A DNA stretch of 22,028 bases from the NCBI GenBank assembly GCA_051745395.1, contig JBNJEA010000047.1, positions 1 to 22,028 on the forward strand, in the 5' to 3' direction. The notes under the pieces were generated by a model, which was given only the letters and a program-made list of their open reading frames with translations, searched no databases and was not told the origin of the DNA. The translations under genes were made by a program, and so were the position numbers. The DNA is from JBNJEA01 sp051745395 (GTDB taxonomy: Bacteria > Desulfobacterota > Desulfobacteria > Desulfobacterales > Desulfosalsimonadaceae). This document shows positions 13,761-21,407 of this stretch, piece by piece. Positions within the stretch are counted from its first letter, which is position 1. Each line of letters starts with the position of its first letter.

Positions 13761-14645
13761 ATGCGAGCAGCTCAGTTGTATGCGGAAAACAAAAACAAGC
13801 CGGTAATTTCATATGAATTTTTTCGGCCGAAAACGGAAAAAGCCGAACAGAACCTGGAAAACTCTCTCGATGTTTTGTGTCAGACCCCGCATGATTTCAT
13901 GACCGTGACTTTCGGGGCCGGCGGTTCAACCCGGGAAGGCTCCTTTCAATTGATCGACAAACTGCAAAACGAGCGCAAGGAAAATGTGGTGGCCTACATC
14001 GCCGGTGTGGGGCTGGGGCCCGATGACCTTTCCGGCGTGCTCGACACGTTCAAGGCAAAGGGGATCGAAACGGTTTTTGCCATCCGGGGCGATGAACCCA
14101 AAGACGATGCGGCCTTTGACCCGCATCCCCAGGCGTTGCCCCATGCATCGGATTTGCTGGATTTTATCCGGTCCCGGTACGATTTTTGCTTGGGCGCTGC
14201 CGGCTATCCGGAAGGCCACATCGAGGCTGAAAGCCTGGATACGGATGTGCAATACGTCAAGCGCAAACAGGACAGCGGCGCCGAATACATCGTGGCCCAG
14301 TTCTGCTACGACAACGCGTTTTTCTATGATTTCGTCAAGCGCTGCCGGTCCGCAGGGGTTACCATCCCCATTGTTCCCGGCATCATGCCCATCTACACGG
14401 TCAAGCTGCTGGAAATTTTGTCCAGCGTATGCGGTGCGACCATTACCGACGAAATTCGCGACGGGCTGGCCCAGATTGGCGACGATGACAAGGAGGGCGT
14501 ACTGCAGTTCGGCATCGAGCTGGCCACCCGGCAATGCCGGGAGCTGCTGCAAAACGGGGTGCCGGGCCTGCATTTTTATACCATGAACCGTTCGAAGTCC
14601 GTCAATGCCATTGTGACCGCGCTCCAGAAGGAGGGCTTGTTGTAG
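13761..14645 (+). CDS. metF: Methylenetetrahydrofolate reductase
   Basis: A 294-residue TIM-barrel flavoenzyme that interconverts 5,10-methylene- and 5-methyl-tetrahydrofolate. This step serves methionine synthesis and, in many anaerobes, the methyl branch of the Wood-Ljungdahl pathway. Motifs: SYEFFRPKT (E19, the catalytic-type Glu), TVTFGAGGST (48-57), AIRGDEP (D111) and GAAGYPEGH, then IVPGIMPI and GLHFYTMNRS near the C-terminus, all in family order. The ATG at 13761 is chosen over an in-frame TTG at 13746 because GGAGG (13748-13752) sits 8 nt upstream. Length matches the bacterial enzyme. It stands alone, so a physiological role in methionine synthesis versus acetyl-CoA metabolism cannot be decided here. 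Confidence 0.94.
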   Translation: MRAAQLYAENKNKPVISYEFFRPKTEKAEQNLENSLDVLCQTPHDFMTVTFGAGGSTREGSFQLIDKLQNERKENVVAYIAGVGLGPDDLSGVLDTFKAKGIETVFAIRGDEPKDDAAFDPHPQALPHASDLLDFIRSRYDFCLGAAGYPEGHIEAESLDTDVQYVKRKQDSGAEYIVAQFCYDNAFFYDFVKRCRSAGVTIPIVPGIMPIYTVKLLEILSSVCGATITDEIRDGLAQIGDDDKEGVLQFGIELATRQCRELLQNGVPGLHFYTMNRSKSVNAIVTALQKEGLL

Positions 14646-14849
14646 CGGCTTGGCGCGTCACCTTTAGAAAATCCGGAAAGCCGCCGGGGTCAGAGCGCCG
14701 CCGGATTCAATGAGATCCGGAAAACGGCGGTTTCCCGTAAGAGCCGATGCCGGCAAAGGGGCAAGGTCGCCTGAAAATCAAGCGGGTACAATGTTTTTTC
14801 CCGCAGCGGCTGCCGGGCAAAGGGTCTTCACCGATTCGGCCGTGCGAAT
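14646..14849. other. Convergent gap after metF
   Basis: 204 nt with no credible gene. AATCCGG (14670-14676) and CCGGATT (14701-14707) form an inverted repeat, and ATCCGGAAA occurs twice (14671 and 14715). No T tract, so no confident terminator. Confidence 0.45.
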
Positions 14850-15035
14850 TTACGAATCGATCCGATGGTCCGGCTTGCCCTTGCGCCGGCGGATGACGCG
14901 GGGACCCCTGCTGCCGGCTGGGGCAGAATCGTTTGCAGGGGTTTCCGAGGGTTTTTGATTGTTTTTGGACTGGTTGGATTCTTTAATAAGTTCTTTTAAT
15001 CGGTCTTCGATCTGTTTCTTTTTGTTAGCTTCCAT
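14850..15035 (-). CDS. Small basic hypothetical protein
   Basis: A 61-residue protein of unknown family. It starts at the ATG complementing 15033-15035 (MEANKKKQIEDRLKELIKES). The frame is open another 30 codons upstream, but the coding-like composition begins here; only a weak purine stretch (AGAAAGAC) precedes this ATG. A charged N-terminal helix is followed by a Ser/Asn/Pro-rich linker and a strongly basic C-terminus (RGPRVIRRRKGKPD). No Cys and no membrane segment. The helix-linker-basic-tail layout suggests a nucleic-acid- or ribosome-associated small protein, but this is only composition-based. It may be spurious. Confidence 0.45.
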   Translation of the reverse strand: MEANKKKQIEDRLKELIKESNQSKNNQKPSETPANDSAPAGSRGPRVIRRRKGKPDHRIDS

Positions 15036-15536
15036 GCGTCTTTCTGTCGTTTTTTTCGATTGAAGTTGTGGGTTTCGGGTGGCCCCGATGCATGCGAGTC
15101 GCTTTTGCCGGCTATGGGTATACAAGTGTACCCACCGGGGAAACGGGCAGTTTTCGGGTAAAACTATGGTGTAACCCTTGGTTTAAAAACAAGTTGCGTT
15201 TGTCAATGAAACTTGAAAAAAGGAAGTAAATCAGGTGGTGACGATCGCGTTCGGGAGATGTCGTTGAATCCTGTTTACATTGGATGTATGTTGCGCTTTC
15301 CAATATGGACCAAAGTTGTTGCATATGCAAGCCGAAAATAAAAATTTTTACGTTGAATGCAACTGAAACCAGATCTGCCTATTTTTATTTTCGGTCAAAA
15401 ACAAAAAAGTATTTAGCGTTCGAGACAAGGTAATTCCGGTTTGAATCAGAAAAATTATCCTAACCTCCTGACTTGACAGGTATCGATTTTTTTAAGAAAG
15501 AACACCATTCGTCATTTTTTTCGCCATGGGTTGGCA
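15036..15536. other. AT-rich intergenic gap with palindromes
   Basis: About 500 nt without a convincing gene on either strand. It contains a 12-bp perfect palindrome TTGCATATGCAA (15319-15330) and, directly next to it, a 14-bp inverted repeat (15332-15394). Promoters for the leftward small gene are expected here but I could not place one. Confidence 0.5.
15332..15394. repeat. 14-bp perfect inverted repeat with 35-nt loop
   Basis: CCGAAAATAAAAAT (15332-15345) and ATTTTTATTTTCGG (15381-15394) are perfect inverse complements. The T-rich arms could let it act as a weak terminator on either strand, for example for the leftward yceI-like gene about 140 nt away. Confidence 0.6.
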
Positions 15537-16136
15537 TCATTTGCCCTTTAACAGTTCCAGGGTCACCAGGATGTCGACTTTTTCGCCAACCGCGCCCATT
15601 TCGGCGAATTTTCCCGTGCCGACATTGTAATCCAGGCGGTTGATGGTAAAGTCCGCTTCGAATCCCGCCACTTTTTGTCCTTCTTCAAGGGGGTTGTCCC
15701 GCAGGCCCAGGTACGTAAACGGGATTTCGACCTCTTTTGTCACGTCCTTGATGGTCAGTTCGCCTGCCACCGTATAGCGGTTGTCCTTTACGTGCTCGAT
15801 ATCCGTGCTGTAAAAGGTCATGTACGGATATTGCCCGGATGCGAAAAAGTCCTCGGAACGCAGGTGGCTGTCGCGCTTGGTGATCCCGGTGTTGATGCTG
15901 TCGACCGGCACCTTGAAATCCACGCTGCTGGCTTCTGCGCTTTCGGGATCAAAGACCACGGTGCCCGAAAAATTTCCGAACTGGCCGCGTACCATGGCGT
16001 AGGTGTGGCGGATGTCAAAGTAGATGTTGGAGTGGTCTTTGTCGATTTGCCAGTGCTTAGCTTCGGCAGAAGAAAGGCTTGTCATGCATAAAAGCAGGCA
16101 AGTCGTTAAAGCGAGTAAGCGTAAAATGGTTTTCAT
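15537..16136 (-). CDS. YceI-family secreted lipid-binding-like protein
   Basis: A 199-residue exported protein of the YceI family, periplasmic beta-barrels that hold a polyisoprenoid or similar lipid. The start is the ATG complementing 16134-16136, since AGGAGG lies 6 nt before it; an ATG six codons upstream precedes the ribosome site and is rejected. A signal peptide (MKTILRLLAL then a hydrophobic core) probably ends at about SSAEA (residue 26). The mature part shows the family blocks: WQIDKDHSNIYFDIRH, RGQFGNFSGTVVFDP, ITKRDSHLRSEDFF, and the C-terminal strand VDILVTLELLKG. Two AAATCGGT copies (16156-16163, 16165-16172) precede it. The SDR gene upstream, on the same strand, ends 107 nt away, so co-transcription is possible. 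Confidence 0.92.
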   Translation of the reverse strand: MKTILRLLALTTCLLLCMTSLSSAEAKHWQIDKDHSNIYFDIRHTYAMVRGQFGNFSGTVVFDPESAEASSVDFKVPVDSINTGITKRDSHLRSEDFFASGQYPYMTFYSTDIEHVKDNRYTVAGELTIKDVTKEVEIPFTYLGLRDNPLEEGQKVAGFEADFTINRLDYNVGTGKFAEMGAVGEKVDILVTLELLKGK

Positions 16137-16243
16137 GATCGGCCTCCTTTTCATGAAATCGGTAAAATCGGTTTAAAGTTTTGTTTCCGGGCTTATTATC
16201 CCTTTGGGCATTTTTTTTCGTTTATGTTTTTGTTGCCGGGTCC

Positions 16244-17680
16244 TCAGCAGGTTCGCTTGCGGCCGGCCGCAATGATCTGCCTGGCCATGTCGCGGAAAAT
16301 CAGTTTGTGGATCGGCAGCAGGCCGTACCAGTAAAGGCGGCCGCCGAGACCGTTGGACTGAAAATAGGCAGTCACGGTTAAGGTGTGGTCCCGGGTGATA
16401 AATTCGAGCCACCCTTTGCCCGGCAGCTTCATCTGGGAAAACAGCAGCAGCCGGCGGTTTTCCGCGATATCGGCCACCCGCCAGAAATCAAGGCATTCGC
16501 CGATGCGAAGCCTTTCCGTATCCCGCCGGCCGCGGTTTAAGCCGCATCCGCCGGTAACTTTGTCATAGGCCCCCCGCAGCTGCCACAACCGGTGATACCG
16601 AAACCAGCCGAAGCGGCCCCCAATGGACTTGATGACGGAAAAGACGTCTTCATCCGAAAGATCCGGATACGACCGGCTCACCCGGTACCGGTTGACCGCC
16701 TGTTCCATGGCCAGCGCCGGGGGCGGGACGGCATACAGATCTTCGCCGCCGGCATCCGACCACCGGCTGATGACCTGGTTCTGCTCGATTTCGGCAAGCG
16801 CGTTTTCAATGGCGCTTTCATAGGATTCAGGCTTGATTTGCGGAAAATAGCGCTCTGCGTTGTTGTTTTGCTTCACCGATTCGGTTTTAAGCCCCAGCAC
16901 CAGGGCCGAGGCAATGCCGAAGGGCACCGGGGTGATCAGCAGCAGCCAGTAGGACGACAGCTTGGGCGAAAACAGCGGCACCGGCACAATCCACCGGCGA
17001 AGCCCCATTACCTTTGCCGCGTCGTAGAGCATGTCCTGGAACGTCATTGGGCGCTCGCCGATGTCGACGACGATGTTGTGGTCGCACGGCAGGTCTGCGG
17101 CGGCGTGCAGGTAGGAAAGCACGTCCCGGATGCTGGCGGGTTCGGTGCGGGTGCGCACCCACCTCGGCGTGATGATGATCGGCAGTTTCTGTACCAGGTG
17201 ATGGATGATTTCAAAGCTGGCGCTGCCCGAGCCGATAATCGCGCCGGCGCGGAACCAGATGGTGCGCACTTCGTCGGGGAAGGCCGAGAGGATATCGCCG
17301 GTCTCATGCCGGCTTTTCAGATGTTTGCTGGCGGATTCATACGCCCCGAGACCGCCCAGGTAAATCACCCGCTTTACACCGGCCGCCCGGCAGGCCTCGA
17401 TGAAATTCGTAGCACTTTTCCGGTCCAGTTCGGCGAAATCGCCGCCGGTTCCCATGGAATGGATCAGGTAATAGGCCACGTCGATGCTGTCGACGGCTTT
17501 TTTCAGGGCGTCTTCGTCAAAGGTGGTGCCTTCGATTACCTCGGCCTTCTGTCGGGCGGTTTCCGAAAGCTCCGCCCCGTTTACGACAAACAGGCGCAGG
17601 TCGATGCGATCATCTGCGAGCAGGTGGCGCTTGAGGCGGCGGCCGATGTAGCCGGTAGCGCCTGTGAGCAGGACTTTCAA
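16244..17680 (-). CDS. SDR-family NAD(P)-binding oxidoreductase with DUF2867 domain
   Basis: A 478-residue two-domain protein. Residues 1-215 are an atypical extended SDR/NmrA-like Rossmann fold with MKVLLTGATGYIGRRL (G7, G10, G13), AYYLIHSMG (69-77) and VKRVIYLGGLGAYE. A linker with a hydrophobic stretch (about 235-265, YWLLLITPVPFGIASALVLG) follows. From about 325 the rest matches DUF2867 in composition and motifs: GGRFGWFRYHRLWQLRGAYD, then SQMKLPGKGWLEF and GLLPIHKLIF near the end. The start is TTG with AGGAG 7 nt upstream; no in-frame ATG fits better. Substrate and function are unknown for this family. It precedes the YceI-like gene on the same strand. Confidence 0.85.
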   Translation of the reverse strand: MKVLLTGATGYIGRRLKRHLLADDRIDLRLFVVNGAELSETARQKAEVIEGTTFDEDALKKAVDSIDVAYYLIHSMGTGGDFAELDRKSATNFIEACRAAGVKRVIYLGGLGAYESASKHLKSRHETGDILSAFPDEVRTIWFRAGAIIGSGSASFEIIHHLVQKLPIIITPRWVRTRTEPASIRDVLSYLHAAADLPCDHNIVVDIGERPMTFQDMLYDAAKVMGLRRWIVPVPLFSPKLSSYWLLLITPVPFGIASALVLGLKTESVKQNNNAERYFPQIKPESYESAIENALAEIEQNQVISRWSDAGGEDLYAVPPPALAMEQAVNRYRVSRSYPDLSDEDVFSVIKSIGGRFGWFRYHRLWQLRGAYDKVTGGCGLNRGRRDTERLRIGECLDFWRVADIAENRRLLLFSQMKLPGKGWLEFITRDHTLTVTAYFQSNGLGGRLYWYGLLPIHKLIFRDMARQIIAAGRKRTC

Positions 17681-18006
17681 TTTCGGTCTCCTGTGGCATT
17701 ATGGGTTGTCTTGCCGTTTTGATCGGGATTTTTCCGATTTCTCGTGCACAGGTTGGACAATGGAAAACGCCCCGCGGATCTATCCGCTACATTAAAAAAT
17801 AAAGTCGGATTACCGGACGTGCAACCCTGACGTCAATCCCGCAAAAATTAAAATACTTGTTGAAGTCAATGGACTGCGGACTTATTCTTAGTAGAAAGTG
17901 AAAAAGTTTCTCCTAACTTTTCGGTGAAAAACGACGGCGTCCATCGGTTTTTCTGCCTACACGGCGCCGGAGCTGCGCAAACAAGGACAAGGCTTCAGGT
18001 TGCAGT
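17681..18006. other. Divergent intergenic gap before the PEP-CTERM locus
   Basis: 326 nt with no gene seen. It contains a GCGGAT/ATCCGC inverted pair (17774-17787), a candidate promoter (17860-17888) and an AAAAGTT/AACTTTT inverted pair (17902-17921) just downstream of that promoter. The ATG at 18007 has only weak Shine-Dalgarno-like sequence. Confidence 0.5.
17860..17888 (+). promoter_or_regulatory. Candidate sigma-70-type promoter for the ExeA-like ATPase gene
   Basis: TTGAAG (17860-17865), a 17-nt spacer, and TATTCT (17883-17888). Each hexamer matches consensus at about four positions. An inverted repeat follows at 17902-17921. Confidence 0.35.
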
Positions 18007-19011
18007 ATGTATCTTCAACACTATCAATTGGCCCAAAAACCGTTTCAGATCAACACGGACCCGGATTTTCTCTGGTTCGGGGAAAAGCACAAGGAAGCGC
18101 TGGCCACCCTGAAATACGGCGTGCTGGACAACAAAAGTTTTTTGCTGCTCACCGGCGATGTCGGTGTCGGCAAAACCACCGTGATCAATGCGCTTTTGCA
18201 GATCCTTGAGGAAAACGACCAAGTGGCCACGGTGCACAACCCGGAGCTTGACCGGATGGATTTTTTCAATCACGTCGCCGAATCCTTCGGTTTGCCGAGC
18301 CATTTTGAAACCAAGCGGGCGTTTCTGTCCGAATTCGGCAAATTCCTGCTCAAGTGTTACTACAAGGGCCGGCGGGTGCTTTTGATCATAGACGAGTGCC
18401 AGTTGTTAAACCATGACCTGCTCGAAGAAATCCGGCTGATTTCCAACCTGGAAAAAAACGGCGAAAAGTTGATCAACATCTTTTTTGTGGGCCAGCTGGA
18501 ATTCAAGGATGTGCTGCTGCAGCCCGAAAATAATGCCATCCGCCAGCGGATCACCCTCCACTACAATATCGATCCGCTGACATACCCGGAGACCGAAGCC
18601 TACATCGACTACCGTCTGAAGGTGGCCGGGGCGAGAAAAAAACTGTTTAAAAAAAGCGCGATCCGGGAAATGTATCGCTTTTCAAAAGGCTATCCCCGCC
18701 TGATCAATATCGTGGCCGACCGGGCCCTGCTCACGGGCTACATTCATTCCGCGAAGATCATCAAAAAGAAAACGGTCCGGGAGTGTGCCAGGGAGCTGGA
18801 ATTGGCAACGGCCGACAGCCGGGCGCAAAAGCGCCGCGCCAAAAAAGCGGAAAAAATCGAAGGTGGTGCGGCACGGCCCGTTTCGGCGCACCGCAAGCTG
18901 GGGGTCGTGTTTTATCCCGCGTTGGTGCTGGTGGTGATCTACATCCTTTATATGGTTTCGGATCAGATGGACTTGGCTGCTTTTGCCCTGAACGTATTGT
19001 CTAACGGCTGA
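18007..19011 (+). CDS. ExeA/GspA-like AAA ATPase with C-terminal membrane anchor (XrtA/PEP-CTERM-associated type)
   Basis: A 334-residue ATPase. The N-terminus YLQHYQLAQKPFQINTDPDF and EALATLKYG are typical of ExeA-like proteins found in exosortase/PEP-CTERM loci. Walker A is GDVGVGKTT (50-58), Walker B is VLLIIDE (124-130), and an arginine-rich sensor region (NAIRQRITLHYNIDPL) and YPRLINIVADRALL follow. After a very basic linker (RAQKRRAKKAEK) there is one membrane span at about 299-317 (VVFYPALVLVVIYILYMV) and a short tail with no recognisable domain. Its neighbour 14 nt downstream is a PrsR-type regulator, and a PEP-CTERM substrate and a CAAX-protease-like protein follow, which supports a role in the exopolysaccharide/PEP-CTERM export system. 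Its exact job is not known to me. Confidence 0.87.
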   Translation: MYLQHYQLAQKPFQINTDPDFLWFGEKHKEALATLKYGVLDNKSFLLLTGDVGVGKTTVINALLQILEENDQVATVHNPELDRMDFFNHVAESFGLPSHFETKRAFLSEFGKFLLKCYYKGRRVLLIIDECQLLNHDLLEEIRLISNLEKNGEKLINIFFVGQLEFKDVLLQPENNAIRQRITLHYNIDPLTYPETEAYIDYRLKVAGARKKLFKKSAIREMYRFSKGYPRLINIVADRALLTGYIHSAKIIKKKTVRECARELELATADSRAQKRRAKKAEKIEGGAARPVSAHRKLGVVFYPALVLVVIYILYMVSDQMDLAAFALNVLSNG

Positions 19012-19025
19012 AACGGCTTTTTCTT

Positions 19026-20390
19026 ATGACAAAAAACCGGTTGTTGATTATCGAAGACGAAGCCTCCGTGGCCAAGCAGCTGAAATGGTCGCTGGGGCAG
19101 GTATATGAGCTCTCCATTGCCGAAGATGCGGACAAAGCCCGAAAATTGCTGTCCGCCGGGTCCTTTGCCGTTGCCACCCTTGACCTCGGGCTGCCGCCTT
19201 CCGCCGACACGCCGGACGAAGGTTTCAAACTTTTAGAAGAAATGGGGACGCTGGCACCGCATACCAAGGTGATCGTGATCACGGGCAACGCCGAACAGGA
19301 AAACGCTGTCAAGGCGGTGGGACTGGGGGCGGTGGATTTTTGCGCCAAGCCGATCGATATTGAAATCTTGAAAATCGTTTTACGCCGGACCTTCAAGTAT
19401 GCCGAGCTCGAAGCCGCCCACCGAAGGCTGCAGGACAAATCCGACGACAACGGGTCGCTTTGCGGAATGCTGGGAATATCGCCGGCGATGAAGGCCGTGT
19501 TTTCCATGATCCGCAGGGTCAGCGAAACCGACTACCCGGTGCTGGTTACCGGCGAGTCCGGCACGGGCAAGGAAATGGCGGCCAGGGCCGTGCACGAATT
19601 AAGCAGCCGGCGGGAAAACCCCTTTGTGATCATCAACTGCGGCGCCATTCCCCAAAACCTGCTAGAAAGCGAACTGTTCGGTCACGAAAAAGGGGCGTTT
19701 ACAGGCGCCGTGTCCCGGAAAAAGGGCAAGTTCGAACAGGTGCATACCGGCACGGTCTTTCTCGATGAAATCGGCGAGCTGCCGCTTGCCATGCAGGTCA
19801 AGCTTTTGCGGTTTTTGCAGGAGGGCACCATTGAACGCATCGGCGGAAAGGGCCCGTTTTCCATTGACGCCCGGGTGGTGGCCGCCACCAATGTCGACCT
19901 GGAGCAGGCCATTGCGCGCGGCAACTTCCGGGAGGACCTTTTTTATCGATTAAACGTGGTCCCCATCGAAGTGCCCCCCCTGAAAAGCCGGCCGGAGGAC
20001 GTCATGCTGCTGGCCCAGCACTTTCTGCGCAGCGAGGCCCAGGCCCTGAAATTCCGAAATGCCGGATTTTCTTCCGCTGCCATGGCGGTGCTTTCCGGAT
20101 ACGATTGGCCCGGCAACGTCCGGGAGTTGCACAATCGGATCCGGCGGGCGCTTTCCATTTCCAACGGCGATAAAATCACCCCGGAGGATCTCGGGCTGGC
20201 GGACTGCAAACCGGATCGGGACGAAAAGCCGTTTTACACCCTCCAGCAAGCCCGCAACCGCGCGGAACAGGAATGTGTCCGCCAGGCCATGCTCATGACC
20301 GGCAACAACATCAGCTGGGCGGCCAAGCTGCTGGGCACAAGTCGTCCCACATTGCACGACCTGATCAAAAAGCATGAGATTCAAATGTGA
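19026..20390 (+). CDS. prsR: PEP-CTERM-box sigma-54-dependent response regulator (PrsR type)
   Basis: A 454-residue bacterial enhancer-binding protein. The receiver at 1-125 has IIEDEA (8-13), phospho-acceptor D53 in TLDLGLPPSAD and K108 in CAKP. The spacing and LDLGLPP followed by EGFKLLEE resemble the PrsR subfamily. The AAA domain has Walker A GESGTGKE (176-183), the sigma-54 contact loop GAFTGA (223-228), Walker B TVFLDEIGE (243-251) and FREDLFYRLNV. The C-terminal Fis-type helix-turn-helix (about 418-446) ends in AAKLLGTSRPTLHDLIKKH. PrsR proteins activate PEP-CTERM protein genes with sigma-54. A matching -24/-12 promoter stands before the PEP-CTERM gene at 20514-21092. Its partner kinase (PrsK) is not in the window. 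It probably shares a transcript with the ATPase gene. Confidence 0.92.
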   Translation: MTKNRLLIIEDEASVAKQLKWSLGQVYELSIAEDADKARKLLSAGSFAVATLDLGLPPSADTPDEGFKLLEEMGTLAPHTKVIVITGNAEQENAVKAVGLGAVDFCAKPIDIEILKIVLRRTFKYAELEAAHRRLQDKSDDNGSLCGMLGISPAMKAVFSMIRRVSETDYPVLVTGESGTGKEMAARAVHELSSRRENPFVIINCGAIPQNLLESELFGHEKGAFTGAVSRKKGKFEQVHTGTVFLDEIGELPLAMQVKLLRFLQEGTIERIGGKGPFSIDARVVAATNVDLEQAIARGNFREDLFYRLNVVPIEVPPLKSRPEDVMLLAQHFLRSEAQALKFRNAGFSSAAMAVLSGYDWPGNVRELHNRIRRALSISNGDKITPEDLGLADCKPDRDEKPFYTLQQARNRAEQECVRQAMLMTGNNISWAAKLLGTSRPTLHDLIKKHEIQM

Positions 20391-20425
20391 TTTTCCCGTG
20401 TACACCAACCAAGTCCGAACAAACA

Positions 20426-20454
20426 AAATCCCCCGGTCAAGCACCAGGGGATTT
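20426..20454. terminator. Bidirectional terminator between prsR and the PEP-CTERM gene
   Basis: AAATCCCC (20426-20433) and GGT (20435-20437) pair with ACC (20443-20445) and GGGGATTT (20447-20454), with one C-A mismatch and a 5-nt loop. The minus-strand side runs into a T-rich tract (complement of 20415-20428), the plus side into ATTTCATTTC. It lies between converging genes. Confidence 0.65.
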
Positions 20455-20513
20455 CATTTCAGGGCATCAGTGTTTTTAGACAAAGACTTGTCGCGGATAA
20501 TAATAGAAAGAAA

Positions 20514-21092
20514 TCAGTTCTGTTTGTAGAAACGCTTGCGGCTGTAGCCTACAAGGCCGAGCAGTCCGCCGCCCATGAGAAGCAGCGTGGAAGGTTCGGG
20601 GACAGGGGCGGCCGTGTTGGTAATCTTGCCTTTTATACCGACGGTGCTGCCTAGTTGAACGCCACTTAGATCGTAAAAATCAATACTCATGATGCCGCCT
20701 CCCACGCCATTATAAGCATAGTCAAAGGATTCTGGCTCACCAAACTTCAGGTTCCCTCCGGAAATGAATAACAAAGACCATGTGCAAAAGTCCGCCTCAT
20801 CGGAAACGGTGCCATCCGGCTCGGGTTGAATAAAATCAACAGTCATCTCTGCCGTTCCCTCCCCTAATGCCAATGGAAAATCGATCTGGCCAAAGGTGAA
20901 CTCAAAAGATTCTCCTGTATCCAGATATTCGGGGGCCATCATACTGTTGGGGGAGTAATTGGTGCAACCGCCGCCCCAATCCCAATTTACAGATAGTGAA
21001 CTGTTTTGAACTTGAAACGGTACAGCACTTGCGGTACTTGCTATTGCCATCATCATCAGAATAACGCATAAATACAGTAAATAATTTTTCAT
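20514..21092 (-). CDS. Secreted PEP-CTERM sorting-domain protein
   Basis: A 192-residue exported protein. AGGAGGAG directly before the ATG fixes the start. A signal peptide (hydrophobic LYLCVILMMMAIA) probably ends after ASTASA at residue 23. The mature body (24-160) is acidic and beta-rich, with cysteines at 43 and 103 and several Gly clusters, and has no recognised enzyme motif. The C-terminus is a textbook PEP-CTERM tag: VPEPSTLLL (164-172), a glycine-rich hydrophobic span (MGGGLLGLVGY) and a basic end (SRKRF). Exosortase (XrtA) recognises such tags and releases or anchors the protein at the outer surface, usually with exopolysaccharide. A sigma-54 promoter lies about 35 nt plus the -12 spacing upstream, implying control by the adjacent PrsR. 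Confidence 0.92.
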   Translation of the reverse strand: MKNYLLYLCVILMMMAIASTASAVPFQVQNSSLSVNWDWGGGCTNYSPNSMMAPEYLDTGESFEFTFGQIDFPLALGEGTAEMTVDFIQPEPDGTVSDEADFCTWSLLFISGGNLKFGEPESFDYAYNGVGGGIMSIDFYDLSGVQLGSTVGIKGKITNTAAPVPEPSTLLLMGGGLLGLVGYSRKRFYKQN

Positions 21093-21138
21093 TTTCTCCT
21101 CCTGTTTTATTGGTTATTAATGAATAATTAGTGTATTT

Positions 21139-21154
21139 GCAATTGTTGTGCCAA
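21139..21154 (-). promoter_or_regulatory. Sigma-54 (-24/-12) promoter of the PEP-CTERM gene
   Basis: On the minus strand TTGGCAC (complement of 21148-21154), five bases (AACAA), then TTGCA match the consensus TGGCAC-N5-TTGC exactly in the invariant positions. Transcription should start about 12 nt past the GC, near 21127, leaving a 5' leader of about 35 nt before the ATG. PrsR, a sigma-54 activator, is encoded next door. Confidence 0.82.
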
Positions 21155-21184
21155 GTAATGAAGGTTTTGTATATATATAATAGC

Positions 21185-21223
21185 TTGAAATTAAAATATT
21201 TGTTTGTCGTTTTTGAATTTAAG
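21185..21223 (-). promoter_or_regulatory. Paired 10-nt boxes, candidate upstream activator site
   Basis: TTGAAATTAA (21185-21194) and TTGAATTTAA (21213-21222) differ at one position, and their starts are 28 nt apart. Both are near-palindromic. They lie about 58-96 nt upstream of the expected sigma-54 start site, where enhancer-binding proteins often bind. In such AT-rich DNA this could be chance. Confidence 0.3.
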
Positions 21224-21407
21224 AGTGTACCGGCGTAAAAGATATCAACATGCTTTTATTCGGGGAAAATAGTCTCTCGGATAGATTTTTGGCTGCGAAA
21301 ATAAGGGGAAGCATCAGTATGAAATTTTTTGAAGAAATATATGTGTCGGATTTTTTGACAACAGGTAAAGCGTTTTTCTATATCAAAGTGGTGCTTGTAA
21401 GAACGAA

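Larger units (their letters stand above)
21093..21407. other. Intergenic gap upstream of the PEP-CTERM gene
   Basis: 315 very AT-rich nt with no credible gene. A short plus-strand frame at 21250-21444 lacks a ribosome site and runs into the gene on the other strand. It holds the sigma-54 promoter (21139-21154) and a pair of similar 10-nt boxes upstream of it (21185-21223). Confidence 0.6.

Noticed and set aside
14710..14958. 82-codon plus-strand frame after metF
   Set aside because: No ribosome site, no motif, and it overlaps the minus-strand small gene.
16592..17722. 376-codon open frame on the plus strand opposite the SDR/DUF2867 gene
   Set aside because: Shadow of the minus-strand gene, which has a Rossmann motif and family blocks; the plus frame has none.
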